The position numbers were made by a program, and so were the translations under genes. A stretch of DNA of 64,000 nucleotides from JACVRW01 sp963827065 (GTDB lineage: Bacteria > Actinomycetota > Thermoleophilia > Solirubrobacterales > Thermoleophilaceae), in contig CAWGZM010000010.1 in the NCBI GenBank assembly GCA_963827065.1, positions 124,001 through 188,000 of the forward strand, read 5' to 3'. Numbering within the stretch: position 1 is the first letter of the stretch; every line of letters starts with the position of its first letter. This document shows, piece after piece, positions 52,262-60,670 of the stretch. The notes below the pieces were generated by a model, which saw only the letters and a list, made by a program, of their open reading frames with translations, ran no database searches and had not been told where the DNA came from.

Positions 52262-53487
52262 AGCGCCTGCGCGTACAGCTCGGCGTACTCGTCCTCGCCG
52301 GCCTCGCGCGGGTTCAGCAGGGTGGTGCCGTCCCCCATCGCGCCCTCCACGAGCGCCGGGATGCCGGACTCGGGCACGCCCGCCTGGGAGAGCCGGGTCG
52401 GCAGCCCGAGCCGCCCGACGAGCTCAGTGATGTGCGCTGCGAGCGCGTCCGCCGCATCCACGGCGGAGCCGCCTGTGGCGAGACCGAGGAGCTCGCCGAT
52501 GTCGCGGTAGCGGCCGGCTATCGAGTCGCCGCCGCGCGCGTTGAAGCGGATCACGTGCGGCAGGTGGATCGCGTTCGCCACGCCGTGGGGGACGCCGAAC
52601 TGCGCGCCGGCGGGGTGCGACATGGCGTGCACGGAGCCGAGGGCGAGGGTGATCGCCAGGTTCGCGGCGATCAGCATGTTGCCGCGGGCCTCCTCCTCGC
52701 GCTCGCCGCCCTCGACCGCCCGCTCGAGGTTGTCGCGGATCAGCCGCAGCGCGTGCAGCGAGCGCGCGTCCTGGTGCGGGCTCCAGTCCTGCGAGACGTA
52801 GCCCTCGACCGCGTGGGTCATTGCGTCCATGCCGGTGGCGGCAGCCACCGAAGCGGGCAGCGTCCGCGTCGTCTCGGGGTCGAGGATGGCGAGCCGCGGG
52901 AAGAGCGGGAAGTCAGCGATCTCGAGCTTGATGCGCTCCTCGGGCACCTTGATCACCGCGGCCATCGAGACCTCGCTGCCGGTCCCGGCGGTGGTCGGGA
53001 TGCACGCGAGCGGCGCGAGCTCGAGCGGCCGCCCCATGCCGTCGTCATCGCGCGGCAGCAGGTAGAAGCCCTCCTGCTCGCGCGCCGTGCCGCCATGGGT
53101 GAACACGGCGTCGGCCACCTTCGCCGTGTCCATCACGGAGCCGCCGCCGAGCGCAAGGAAGGAGTCGGCGCCCGCCTCGCGGGCCGCCTGGGCGCAGCGG
53201 TCGCAAACGGCGGTCGAGGAGTCCTGCGGGACGTCGTCGAAGATCCCGGCCAGCTCGAGCCCACCGCCCGTGACACCCGCCTCGACCTTCTCGACGAGGC
53301 CGGTGCCGCGGATGACCTGATCGGTCACGAGGAAGACTCGGTGCGCTCCCTCCTTGAGGAACTCGAAGCCGGTGGACTCGAGCAGCTCGCGACCTGCGAT
53401 CACACGCGTCGGCGAGGCGTACTGGTAGAAGTCCTTGAAGCCCTCGAGCGGCGCCCGGTCGAGGGCGGAGCCGGCCTCCTCCTCCAT
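52258..53487 (-). CDS. Iron-containing alcohol dehydrogenase
   Basis: A 409-residue group III dehydrogenase. ALGGGSVMDTAKVADA (about 108-123) is the NAD motif, and the metal ligands lie in TGMDAMTHAVEGYVS (about 214-228) and HAMSHPAGAQFGVPHGVANAIHLPHV (about 280-305), giving one Asp and three His. It interconverts an alcohol and an aldehyde or ketone. TGATG overlap with the SCP2 gene shows joint translation, hinting that the substrate is a lipid-derived alcohol (inference). Confidence 0.9.
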   Translation of the reverse strand: MEEEAGSALDRAPLEGFKDFYQYASPTRVIAGRELLESTGFEFLKEGAHRVFLVTDQVIRGTGLVEKVEAGVTGGGLELAGIFDDVPQDSSTAVCDRCAQAAREAGADSFLALGGGSVMDTAKVADAVFTHGGTAREQEGFYLLPRDDDGMGRPLELAPLACIPTTAGTGSEVSMAAVIKVPEERIKLEIADFPLFPRLAILDPETTRTLPASVAAATGMDAMTHAVEGYVSQDWSPHQDARSLHALRLIRDNLERAVEGGEREEEARGNMLIAANLAITLALGSVHAMSHPAGAQFGVPHGVANAIHLPHVIRFNARGGDSIAGRYRDIGELLGLATGGSAVDAADALAAHITELVGRLGLPTRLSQAGVPESGIPALVEGAMGDGTTLLNPREAGEDEYAELYAQAL

Positions 53488-53906
53488 CAGGCGGCCTCGA
53501 GCAGATCCCTGCGGTCCGCCTCCTCGAGGATCGCGCGGTAGCGCGGAAAGACCGGCTTGACGAGCGGCACCAGCTTGAGGATCTTCGCCACCGGGCCCTT
53601 GGCCTTCATCTGGCCGCGGGCGAGGGCCACCGTCACGTTGACCTTGCCGAGCCAGAAGCGGTGCGCCGTGTCCGCGTCCATCGTCATCACGACCTCGGGC
53701 TCGAGCGTCGTCGTCCCGCAGTCGACCTGGCCCTCCTCGCCCTCGATCAGCTTGACCGTGATCTGCGACTCGGGCTCGCGGTACTGGTACTGGACGATCG
53801 TGTTCGCCTTCTGGAACTTCGGGGCGAGCTCGTCGTCGTCGGCGAGCTCCTCGAACAGCCTGCCGATGTACGCGTAGACCTCATCGGCGTCCTTGAAATA
53901 CGGCAA
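53487..53906 (-). CDS. SCP2 sterol-carrier-type protein
   Basis: A 139-residue protein with an SCP2 fold: a Tyr-rich acidic N-terminus (MPYFKDADEVYAYIGRLFEE), CGTTTLEPEVVMTMDADTAHRFWLGKVNVTVALARGQMKAKGPVAKILKLVP as the core strand-helix region. SCP2 domains bind lipids or acyl-CoAs and in actinobacteria often accompany lipid dehydrogenases. It heads the iron-ADH unit. Confidence 0.85.
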   Translation of the reverse strand: MPYFKDADEVYAYIGRLFEELADDDELAPKFQKANTIVQYQYREPESQITVKLIEGEEGQVDCGTTTLEPEVVMTMDADTAHRFWLGKVNVTVALARGQMKAKGPVAKILKLVPLVKPVFPRYRAILEEADRRDLLEAA

Positions 53907-53939
53907 CTTGCAGTCTCCTCTCTAACGGAGGCGGAGAGT

Positions 53940-54776
53940 CTAGGGACGCGGGAACGCCGTCCGGATCATCCGGTCCCAGGCGCGGTCCGGCAGCAGGCGG
54001 CGCTGGGCGATCAGCACGTTGGCCGAGGCGGTGACCCGGTAGCGGGAGCGCGGGCGGCGGGCGGCGACCGCCTTCTCGATCACCTGCGCGACGTCATCCG
54101 GCTCGCCGCCCAGCTTGCCGAGAGGGCCGTCCGACGCAGTGGCGTTGGCCTCGGCCACGGCGGCGTTGAACTTCGCGTAGGGCCCGTCGTCCGTCCTCGC
54201 GACCGAGCCGGCGGCCGTCTCACCGAAGTTCGTGCGGATGATGCCGGGCTCGATCACCACCACGTGCACGCCGAAACCGCCGACCTCGAAGCGCATCGCG
54301 TCCGAGATCGCCTCGACCGCGTGCTTCGTGGCGTGGTAGACGCCGCCGCCCGGGAGGGTGAGGCGCCCGCCCATCGAGCTGATGTTCACGATCCGCCCCT
54401 CGCCCCGCCGGCGCATCCCCGGCAGCACCAGCTGGCACATCCGCAACAACCCGAAGACGTTCGTCTCGAACTGGGCACGCACGTCGTCGAGGGGCACCGT
54501 CTCGACCGCGCCGTTCTGGCTGTAGCCGGCGTTGTTGACGAGCACGCCGACCGCGCCCTCGGCCTCCTCGACGCTCGCGACTGCTGCGCTCATCGACTCC
54601 TCGCTCGTCACGTCGAGCTCCAGCGTGCGGCAGCCGCTCTCCCGGAGCGCCTCGATCGACTCGGGCCGCCGCGCCGTGGCGTAGACGGTGTGGCCCGCGC
54701 GGGTCAGGCGCTCCGCCGTGGCGCGGCCGATTCCCGTCGAGCATCCGGTGATGAGCACCACCTGGGGGTCGGCCAT
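53940..54776 (-). CDS. SDR-family oxidoreductase
   Basis: A 278-residue classical SDR: LITGCSTGIGRATAERLTRAG (8-28), TARRPES after strand 2 favouring NADP(H), LVNNAGYSQNGAVE (about 79), NISSMGG and YHATKHAVEAISDAM (about 150). It belongs to the same retinol-dehydrogenase-like group as the 21559 gene, but the two are not close copies. It lies 33 bases downstream of the SCP2 start, on the same strand, and may share a transcript. Confidence 0.88.
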   Translation of the reverse strand: MADPQVVLITGCSTGIGRATAERLTRAGHTVYATARRPESIEALRESGCRTLELDVTSEESMSAAVASVEEAEGAVGVLVNNAGYSQNGAVETVPLDDVRAQFETNVFGLLRMCQLVLPGMRRRGEGRIVNISSMGGRLTLPGGGVYHATKHAVEAISDAMRFEVGGFGVHVVVIEPGIIRTNFGETAAGSVARTDDGPYAKFNAAVAEANATASDGPLGKLGGEPDDVAQVIEKAVAARRPRSRYRVTASANVLIAQRRLLPDRAWDRMIRTAFPRP

Positions 54777-54800
54777 GTTCAGACGGTAACCGGTCAGCGC

Positions 54801-55418
54801 CTAGTGGGCGACGGCCAGGCCGGCCGCGAGCGCGAGCAGGAGGAGGCCTACGAGCGCGTTGACGAGCTGCGAGGCGAGCGGCCTTGCGAGCGCCGGGCGC
54901 AGCCGGCCCGCCAGGCCCGCAAACGCGCTCATGCCGGCGAGCGCCAGCAGCGCCATCGTCAGCACCATGGCCGCCGCCGGCAGCGGCCCCGCGCCAGGCA
55001 CGAGGAACTGAGGGACGAGCGCCGTCCAGAAGAGCCCCACCTTGACGTTGGCGAGGTCGCTCGCCAGCCCGCGCCTGAAGGCGCGCGCGGCGGACGGGGC
55101 GGCCTCGTCAGGCCCGGTCTCGGCCAGCAGGTCGCCGCGCCGCGCCGCGGCGAGCGCCTGAAGGCCGAGCCAGGCGAGGTAGGCGGCACCGAGCAGCTTG
55201 AGCGCGGCGAAGGCCCCGGGCGAGGCCGCCACGACCGCCGTCGCCCCCAGCACCGTGGCGGTGCCCCAGACAAGGTTTCCGGTAGCGGAACCGAGGGCGG
55301 CCCACGCGCCACTGCGGGTGCCGGCGCCGAGCGCCGTCCGCAGCACGACCAGCATGTCGGGCCCGGGGAGGAGGACCGTGCCCGCGGCGACTCCGACGAA
55401 TGCGAGGTAGTTGGTCAT
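54801..55418 (-). CDS. LysE-family amino-acid exporter
   Basis: A 205-residue membrane protein with six predicted helices and the LysE/RhtB N-terminal motif GTVLLPGPDMLVVLRTALGAG (about 13-33). It would export an amino acid or related compound. The ATG at 55418 is the family start; an upstream frame adds no homology. It is divergent from a LysR-type gene, the classical lysE-lysG arrangement. Confidence 0.87.
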   Translation of the reverse strand: MTNYLAFVGVAAGTVLLPGPDMLVVLRTALGAGTRSGAWAALGSATGNLVWGTATVLGATAVVAASPGAFAALKLLGAAYLAWLGLQALAAARRGDLLAETGPDEAAPSAARAFRRGLASDLANVKVGLFWTALVPQFLVPGAGPLPAAAMVLTMALLALAGMSAFAGLAGRLRPALARPLASQLVNALVGLLLLALAAGLAVAH

Positions 55419-55493
55419 GCGAGGCAGGATGCGCCCGCATAATGTGAAGAACAACTCGAATGTCTACCAACTATCTATTAGTATTTCTACAGC
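55419..55493. promoter_or_regulatory. Divergent lysE-lysR type intergenic region
   Basis: This 75-bp spacer is strikingly AT-rich for this genome (about 55445-55490). It must carry both promoters and the LysR binding site. I could not fix a single T-N11-A operator by eye. Confidence 0.45.
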
Positions 55494-56396
55494 GTGCTCA
55501 ACGCCGCCCGACTCAGTCTGCTGGTGGAGCTCGAGGAGCGCCGGAGCCTCACGGCCGTGGCCGACGGCCTCGGCTACACGCCCTCGGCCATCTCACAGCA
55601 GCTCGCCAAGCTCGAGGCCGAGACCGGCCGCAGGTTGCTGGAGCCCGTCGGCCGTGGCGTGGTACTCACCGACGCCGGCCGGACGCTTGCGCGTCACGCG
55701 CGTGAGGTGCTGGAGCGGCTGGAGGCCGCCGAGGCCTCGCTCGAGACCGCCGAAGGACTCTCCGGCACCGTGCGGGTGGCGGCCTTCCAGACGGCGGCCC
55801 GGGCGCTGCTCGTCCCCGTCTTCGAGCAGCTCGCGCGCGAGCACCCCCGGCTCGTCTGCGAGCTCGTCGACCAGGAGGCGGAGACGGCGCTGCCGGGCCT
55901 GCGCTCCGGCGAGCTCGACCTGGTGGTCGCGGAGGAGTACGAGCAGGCGCTGCGGCCGCGCGACCCCCGTCTCGTCCGCCACGAGCTGGGCGCCGACGAG
56001 CTGCTCGTGGCGCTTCCCGCCGGGCATCCGGCGGCGCACTCGGGCGGTCCCGTCGCGCTCGAGGAGCTGGCCGCTGAGCCCTGGGCCACCCCGTGGGCGG
56101 GTACCCACTACGCGAGCATGGTCGAGGGTGCCTGCCGCGCGGCGGGCTTCGAGCCGCTCATCCGCCACCGGGTCACCGACCTCGGAACGCTGCTCGACCT
56201 GGCCCGCGCCGGCCTCGCCGTCGCCATCGTGCCCTCACTGGGAGGTCCGGCCGAGGACGGCTCACTCGCGCTCCGGCCCGTGGCGGGCGGCGGATTGGGC
56301 CGCAGGCTGTTCGCGGCCACGAGGCGCGGGGCGGCCGAGCGTCCGGCGCTCGCGGCGCTGATCGCCGCGCTGCGCGAAAGGCTCAGCGGGGCCTGA
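55494..56396 (+). CDS. LysR-family transcriptional regulator
   Basis: A 300-residue LysR regulator. The HTH comprises ARLSLLVELEERRSLTAVADGLGYTPSAISQQLAKLEAETGRRLL (about 5-50), followed by the linker helix and a two-lobed ligand-binding domain (about 90-295). The start is the GTG at 55494. Being divergent from lysE it is the likely activator of that exporter in response to the amino acid exported. Its 3' end overlaps the thioesterase gene by 14 bases. Confidence 0.92.
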   Translation: MLNAARLSLLVELEERRSLTAVADGLGYTPSAISQQLAKLEAETGRRLLEPVGRGVVLTDAGRTLARHAREVLERLEAAEASLETAEGLSGTVRVAAFQTAARALLVPVFEQLAREHPRLVCELVDQEAETALPGLRSGELDLVVAEEYEQALRPRDPRLVRHELGADELLVALPAGHPAAHSGGPVALEELAAEPWATPWAGTHYASMVEGACRAAGFEPLIRHRVTDLGTLLDLARAGLAVAIVPSLGGPAEDGSLALRPVAGGGLGRRLFAATRRGAAERPALAALIAALRERLSGA

Positions 56397-57147
56397 CGAG
56401 CAGGGTCTGGACGGCTCGCCCGATGCGGCCGCGCTCGTCGTAGAGGGCGCTGTCTGCCATGCCCAGCCCGTCCACGTGGGTGACCGCGTCGAGGCAGACC
56501 CACTCGCCGACCGGCTCGCGCAGCAGGTGGACGGTGAGGTCGGTGTTGATGAAGATCGTCTTGCGCCAGTCGAGCGCTGCGCTGACTCCGTTGCCGGAGT
56601 CGGCCGTGATGAAGGCGCGCTGCAGCGGCGTCGGCTCCTCACCCGCCACGAGCGGCACGCGCGGGCGCATCCAGACCGTGGCGGGCCCCGGCACGACGAA
56701 GCCGCCCTTGACGAAGCGGTACTCCATTGCCGTGTGGTAGCCGACCTCCTGGCCGGTGGCGAAGAACTCGCCCTCGGCCGCGGCGTCCGGGCCGGCGGGC
56801 GGCGGCTCCTGCTCGTCGAGCCGCAGGTCGCTCACCTGCACGCGCCAGGCCCGTGCGCGGATCATCTCGCCGTCCGGACCGGAGATCGAAGCCTCGAGCA
56901 GCTCGACGCTCCGCCCCGGCCGCACCAGCTCGACACTCACGGACAACGGCGCGAGCGGAACCGGCTGCAGGATCTCGAGCGTGATCCGCCCCACGCGCAT
57001 GCCCTCGCGCGGCTCGTGGCGCTCGATCGCGCGCGCCACCAGCGCGGAGGGCGGGCCGGCGTGCTGAGCGCCGGGGTCCCAGGGCCCACGCGTCAGCTCG
57101 CTTGGGACGAGCAGCTCACCGTCGAGCTGGAAGAAGGCGTCCGGCAC
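56383..57147 (-). CDS. Acyl-CoA thioesterase-like protein (double hotdog)
   Basis: A 254-residue protein resembling the TesB-like thioesterase/acyl-CoA hydrolase family. The N-terminus contains WDPGAQHAGPPSALVARAIERH with the helix-start motif, RITLEILQPVPLAPLSV and VELVRPGRSVELLEASI; the second hotdog has LDWRKTIFINTDLTVHLLREP and WVCLDAVTHVDGLGMADSALYDERGRIGRAVQTLLV. The second-half Asp/Ser positions of TesB are suggested by FINTD. It would hydrolyse medium- or long-chain acyl-CoAs. Confidence 0.82.
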   Translation of the reverse strand: MPDAFFQLDGELLVPSELTRGPWDPGAQHAGPPSALVARAIERHEPREGMRVGRITLEILQPVPLAPLSVSVELVRPGRSVELLEASISGPDGEMIRARAWRVQVSDLRLDEQEPPPAGPDAAAEGEFFATGQEVGYHTAMEYRFVKGGFVVPGPATVWMRPRVPLVAGEEPTPLQRAFITADSGNGVSAALDWRKTIFINTDLTVHLLREPVGEWVCLDAVTHVDGLGMADSALYDERGRIGRAVQTLLVRPR

Positions 57148-57154
57148 GATGCAG

Positions 57155-57430
57155 CTAGGCGCCGATCGAGAACATCGCCTCGATGTCGTGGCGGGAGAAC
57201 ATCTCGAAGGCGACCATCGTGTACGTGTCCGCGATCCCCGTGACGGCGGCGAGCCGGCCAGTCACTACCTCGGCGAGATCCTCCGGCGCGCGCACGCGCA
57301 GCATCGCCACGAAGTCCCATTCGCCGGTCACCGAGTAGACCTCGGAGACTCCGTCGACGTCGGCCAACTCGCTGCCGAGAGTGGCCATCGCCCCGCGCTC
57401 GGCCTTGATCAGCACCACGGCGTTCGTCAT
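57155..57430 (-). CDS. Stand-alone RAM (Lrp/AsnC effector) domain protein
   Basis: A 91-residue protein with an AsnC/Lrp RAM beta-alpha-beta fold (AVVLIKAERGAMATLGSELADVDGVSEVYSVTGEWDFVAMLRVRAPED), without any DNA-binding domain. Free RAM proteins can bind amino acids and regulate enzymes or other Lrp proteins. The ATG at 57430 is exact. It is divergent from the zinc dehydrogenase of the catabolic cluster with only 28 bases between starts, so a role in amino-acid sensing for that cluster is a reasonable guess. Confidence 0.82.
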   Translation of the reverse strand: MTNAVVLIKAERGAMATLGSELADVDGVSEVYSVTGEWDFVAMLRVRAPEDLAEVVTGRLAAVTGIADTYTMVAFEMFSRHDIEAMFSIGA

Positions 57431-57458
57431 GCCGCCGACCCTATAGCGTGCCGGGCTG

Positions 57459-58493
57459 ATGCAGGCCGTGACCTTCCAGGCGCCCGGCGAGGTCCGGATC
57501 GAGGAGCGCCCAGAGCCCGAGCTGCTCGAGCGCGACGACGCCGTGGTGCGGGTCGAGGCGACCGGCGTGTGCGGCTCGGACCTGCACATCTACCACGGCC
57601 GCGTGGTGATCGAGCCCGGCTTCACGCTCGGCCACGAGTTCGTGGGCACGGTCGTGGCGGCGGGCGAGGCGGTCACAGAGGTGTCCGAGGGGGACCGCGT
57701 GCTGGGCTGCTACTGCTCCGCCTGCGGCAACTGCTTCTTCTGCCGCCGGGGCGCCTTCAACCAGTGCGACGACGGGCGCGTCTTCGGCCATGGCAAGACA
57801 CTGGGCTCGCTTCAGGGTGCGCAGGCCGAGCAGGTGCTCGTGCCGCACGCGAACCTGACGCTGCGGAGCGTCCCGGAGGGCATGAGCGACGACGTCGCGC
57901 TGTTCGCGGGCGACGTGATGGGCACCGGCTGGCACGCCGTCGATCAGGCGGGCGTCCGCCCGGGCGACAGCACCGCAGTGATCGGGCTCGGCCCGGTCGG
58001 CCTGTGCGCCGTCCAGGCCGCCAAGGCGGCAGGCGCCGCGCGCGTGATCGCGGTCGACACCGTCGAGGAGCGGCTCGAGCTAGCGGGCTCGTTCGGCGCC
58101 GAGGCGGTTCACCTGACCGAGCAGGATCCGCGTGCTGCGGTGAAGGAGGCGACCGACGGGCGCGGGGTCGACTCGGCGATCGACGCCGTCGGCCATCCGG
58201 AGGCGCTCGAGCTCGCGTGCCGCGTCACGCGCAAAGCGGGCACGGTCTCCGCGATCGGCGTGTACGCCGAACGCATCGAGGTGCATATGGGCATCGTCTG
58301 GATCAAGGCGCTCACGATCAAGACGGGCCAGGCGAACGTGATCGGCCATGTCGACCGCGTGATCGCGATGCTCGCCGGCGGCGTGCTCGACCCCTCCCCG
58401 CTCGTGACCCATCACATGCGCCTCGACGATGCCGTGGAGGCTTACGCCGTCTACGATCGCCGCGAGGCCCTGAAGATCGTGATGACGCCGTGA
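57459..58493 (+). CDS. Zinc-dependent medium-chain dehydrogenase
   Basis: A 344-residue MDR: GVCGSDLHIYHG carries the catalytic zinc Cys (about 39), GHEFVG the His-Glu pair (about 62), and CSACGNCFFCRRGAFNQC (about 87-104) the four structural zinc Cys. GLGPVGLCAVQAAKAAG (about 177-193) is the NAD motif. It resembles alcohol or polyol dehydrogenases. It is the first gene of a three-gene plus-strand unit (overlap GTGA with the hydratase). Confidence 0.9.
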   Translation: MQAVTFQAPGEVRIEERPEPELLERDDAVVRVEATGVCGSDLHIYHGRVVIEPGFTLGHEFVGTVVAAGEAVTEVSEGDRVLGCYCSACGNCFFCRRGAFNQCDDGRVFGHGKTLGSLQGAQAEQVLVPHANLTLRSVPEGMSDDVALFAGDVMGTGWHAVDQAGVRPGDSTAVIGLGPVGLCAVQAAKAAGAARVIAVDTVEERLELAGSFGAEAVHLTEQDPRAAVKEATDGRGVDSAIDAVGHPEALELACRVTRKAGTVSAIGVYAERIEVHMGIVWIKALTIKTGQANVIGHVDRVIAMLAGGVLDPSPLVTHHMRLDDAVEAYAVYDRREALKIVMTP

Positions 58494-59122
58494 GCGCCGA
58501 ACGCGGCATGGCGGCCCAGCTCGTGCGCCGGCGCGAGATCCTCGCCCAGGGCGCGGAGCCGATCGGCTGGAAGATCGGCTTCAACCTGCCGAAGTTCCAG
58601 GAGCAATTGGGCCTCGACCGCCCGGTGGCCGGCTTCCTGACGACGGACACCCTGCTCGAGGACGGCGCGACCTGGTCGATCGGCGACGGCGACTTCGTGG
58701 TCGAGTCGGAGGTGGCTGTCGAGCTCGGCGACGACGCGCGCACGATCGTCGCGCTGCTGCCCGCGCTCGAGCTGGCCGATACTCCGGACCTCTCGATCGA
58801 GCTCGAGCAGATCCTGGCGGGCGACATCTTCCACCGCGGCGTCGCCTTCGGGCCGCGCGTCCAGACGGCCACCCCCGGCGCCGCGCGCATCATCGTCAAC
58901 GACGAGGTCGAGCACGACGTCGATGCGCAGGACGCCGGAGCGCGGCTCGAGGAGATGGTGGGCGTCGTCGCCGACCGGCTCGCCGCCGCCGGGGAGGAGT
59001 TGCACGCCGGCGACAGGATCATCACCGGCGTGCTCGCGCCGCCGCACAAGGCCGCCCCGGGCGACCGCATACGCCTCGAGATCGACGGCATTGGCGCTGT
59101 CGAGCTTCAGTTCGCGGACTGA
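58490..59122 (+). CDS. 2-keto-4-pentenoate hydratase / FAH-family protein (short)
   Basis: A 210-residue member of the MhpD/FAH superfamily: WKIGFNLPKFQEQLGLDRPVAGFLTTD near the N-terminus, VESEVAVELGDD with metal-binding Glu residues, and VAFGPRVQ. Full-length MhpD is about 260 residues; the first 40 or so are missing here, so this is either a shortened member or begins further upstream in a non-matching frame. It hydrates or splits an unsaturated keto acid in catabolism. The GTG at 58490 overlaps the dehydrogenase stop. Confidence 0.8.
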   Translation: MSAERGMAAQLVRRREILAQGAEPIGWKIGFNLPKFQEQLGLDRPVAGFLTTDTLLEDGATWSIGDGDFVVESEVAVELGDDARTIVALLPALELADTPDLSIELEQILAGDIFHRGVAFGPRVQTATPGAARIIVNDEVEHDVDAQDAGARLEEMVGVVADRLAAAGEELHAGDRIITGVLAPPHKAAPGDRIRLEIDGIGAVELQFAD

Positions 59123-59150
59123 CGAGCGCGCTCCCGTAGGGTTTCTGCGC

Positions 59151-60647
59151 ATGACGATCGCCCAAGCGCTGCCCGACGCCCTCTCCGAACCCGCTCGCAG
59201 CTTCGCCGCGGGCCCGCATCGCCTCGTGATCGGCGGAGAGCGGCTCGACGCCGCGGACGGCCGGACGTTCGAGACGCTCGACCCGGCCACCGGCCGCGTG
59301 ATCGCGTCCCTCCCCTACGCGGGCGCCGAGGACGTCGACCGTGCCGTGCGCGCCGCCCGCGAGGCATTCGAGGACGGCCGCTGGACGGGGATCTCGGCGG
59401 CCAAGCGGACCGCGGCGATGCTTGCGCTGGCAGATGCGATCGACGCCAACGCCGACGAGCTTGCCGAGCTCGAGTCGCTCGACAACGGCAAGCCGGTCAA
59501 GCTCGCCAAGCGCGTCGACGTGGCGCTCGCGGCCGAGCACATCCGCTACTTCGCGGGCTGGCCGACGCGCATCACGGGCGAGGTGCTGCCGGTCGCCCAG
59601 CGCGGCATGCACTGTTACACGCGCAAGGAGCCGGTGGGCGTGGCGGCCCAGATCATCCCCTGGAACTTCCCGCTGCTGATGGCGGCGTGGAAGATCGGTC
59701 CCGCGCTCGCGGCCGGATGCACGATCGTCCTGAAGCCGGCCGAGCAGACGCCGCTCACCGCCCTGAGGCTGGGCGAGCTGGCGCTCGACGCCGGGCTGCC
59801 GGAGGGCGTGCTCAACGTGATCACCGGCGACGGCGATACCGGCGCGGCGCTCGTCGACCACCCGGGCGTCGACAAGATCGCCTTCACCGGCTCGACCGTC
59901 GTAGGCCGCGAGATCGGCGCGAAGGCGGGCAGGGCGCTCAAGCGCGTGACCCTCGAGCTCGGCGGCAAGTCGCCCAACATCATCCTTCCGGACGCGGACC
60001 TCGAGCAGGCGATCAAGGGCGCCTACCAGGCGATCTACTACAACGCCGGCCAGGCCTGCAACGCCGGCTCACGCCTGTTCGTGCACTCGGATCAGTACGA
60101 CGAGGTCATGAGCGGCCTGGTCGAGGCGGCGGGGAAAGCGCGGCTCGGTCCCGGGCTCGATCCCGGGACGCAGATCGGCCCGCTGATCTCGGCGGAGCAG
60201 GAGGAGCGGGTGCGCGGCTACATCGACAGCGGCAAGGCAGAAGGCGCCGAGCTCGTGACCGGCGGCCAGAGCCGCGAGGGCGACGGCTGGTTCGTCGAGC
60301 CCACGCTCTTCAGCACCACGAGCGACGACCTCAGGATCGCCCGCGAGGAGATCTTCGGCCCGGTGCTGGTGGCGCTGCCGTACGACTCGATCGAGGAGGT
60401 CGCGCGGCGCGCGAACGACACCGAATATGGCCTCGCGGCCGGTGTCTGGACGCGCGACATCGCCAAGGCACACAAGCTGGCCGCGCTGCTGCGCGCGGGT
60501 GACATCTGGGTCAACACCTGGAGCGCGGGCGATCCGTCGGCGCCGTTCGGCGGCTTCAAGGCGTCCGGCGTCGGCCGCGAGCACGGCCGCGAGGGGCTCG
60601 ACTCCTACCTCGAGAACAAGACGGTCTGGGTCAACCTAGGCGCCTGA
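59151..60647 (+). CDS. Aldehyde dehydrogenase
   Basis: A 498-residue ALDH. IIPWNFPLLMAAWKIGPALAAGCTIVLKPAEQTP (about 165-198), FTGSTVVGREIG, VTLELGGKSPNIIL (catalytic Glu, about 269) and YYNAGQACNAGSRLFV (nucleophile Cys, about 303) are all intact. EIFGPVLVALPYDSIEE and the C-terminal PFGGFKASGVGREHGREGL fit class 1/2 NAD-dependent enzymes. In the local context it could oxidise alpha-ketoglutarate semialdehyde; sequence alone leans more to a general betaine-aldehyde-type ALDH. It converges with the oxidase at 60671. Confidence 0.93.
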   Translation: MTIAQALPDALSEPARSFAAGPHRLVIGGERLDAADGRTFETLDPATGRVIASLPYAGAEDVDRAVRAAREAFEDGRWTGISAAKRTAAMLALADAIDANADELAELESLDNGKPVKLAKRVDVALAAEHIRYFAGWPTRITGEVLPVAQRGMHCYTRKEPVGVAAQIIPWNFPLLMAAWKIGPALAAGCTIVLKPAEQTPLTALRLGELALDAGLPEGVLNVITGDGDTGAALVDHPGVDKIAFTGSTVVGREIGAKAGRALKRVTLELGGKSPNIILPDADLEQAIKGAYQAIYYNAGQACNAGSRLFVHSDQYDEVMSGLVEAAGKARLGPGLDPGTQIGPLISAEQEERVRGYIDSGKAEGAELVTGGQSREGDGWFVEPTLFSTTSDDLRIAREEIFGPVLVALPYDSIEEVARRANDTEYGLAAGVWTRDIAKAHKLAALLRAGDIWVNTWSAGDPSAPFGGFKASGVGREHGREGLDSYLENKTVWVNLGA

Positions 60648-60670
60648 CGCGGCACGCTCGTAGGGCTCGA

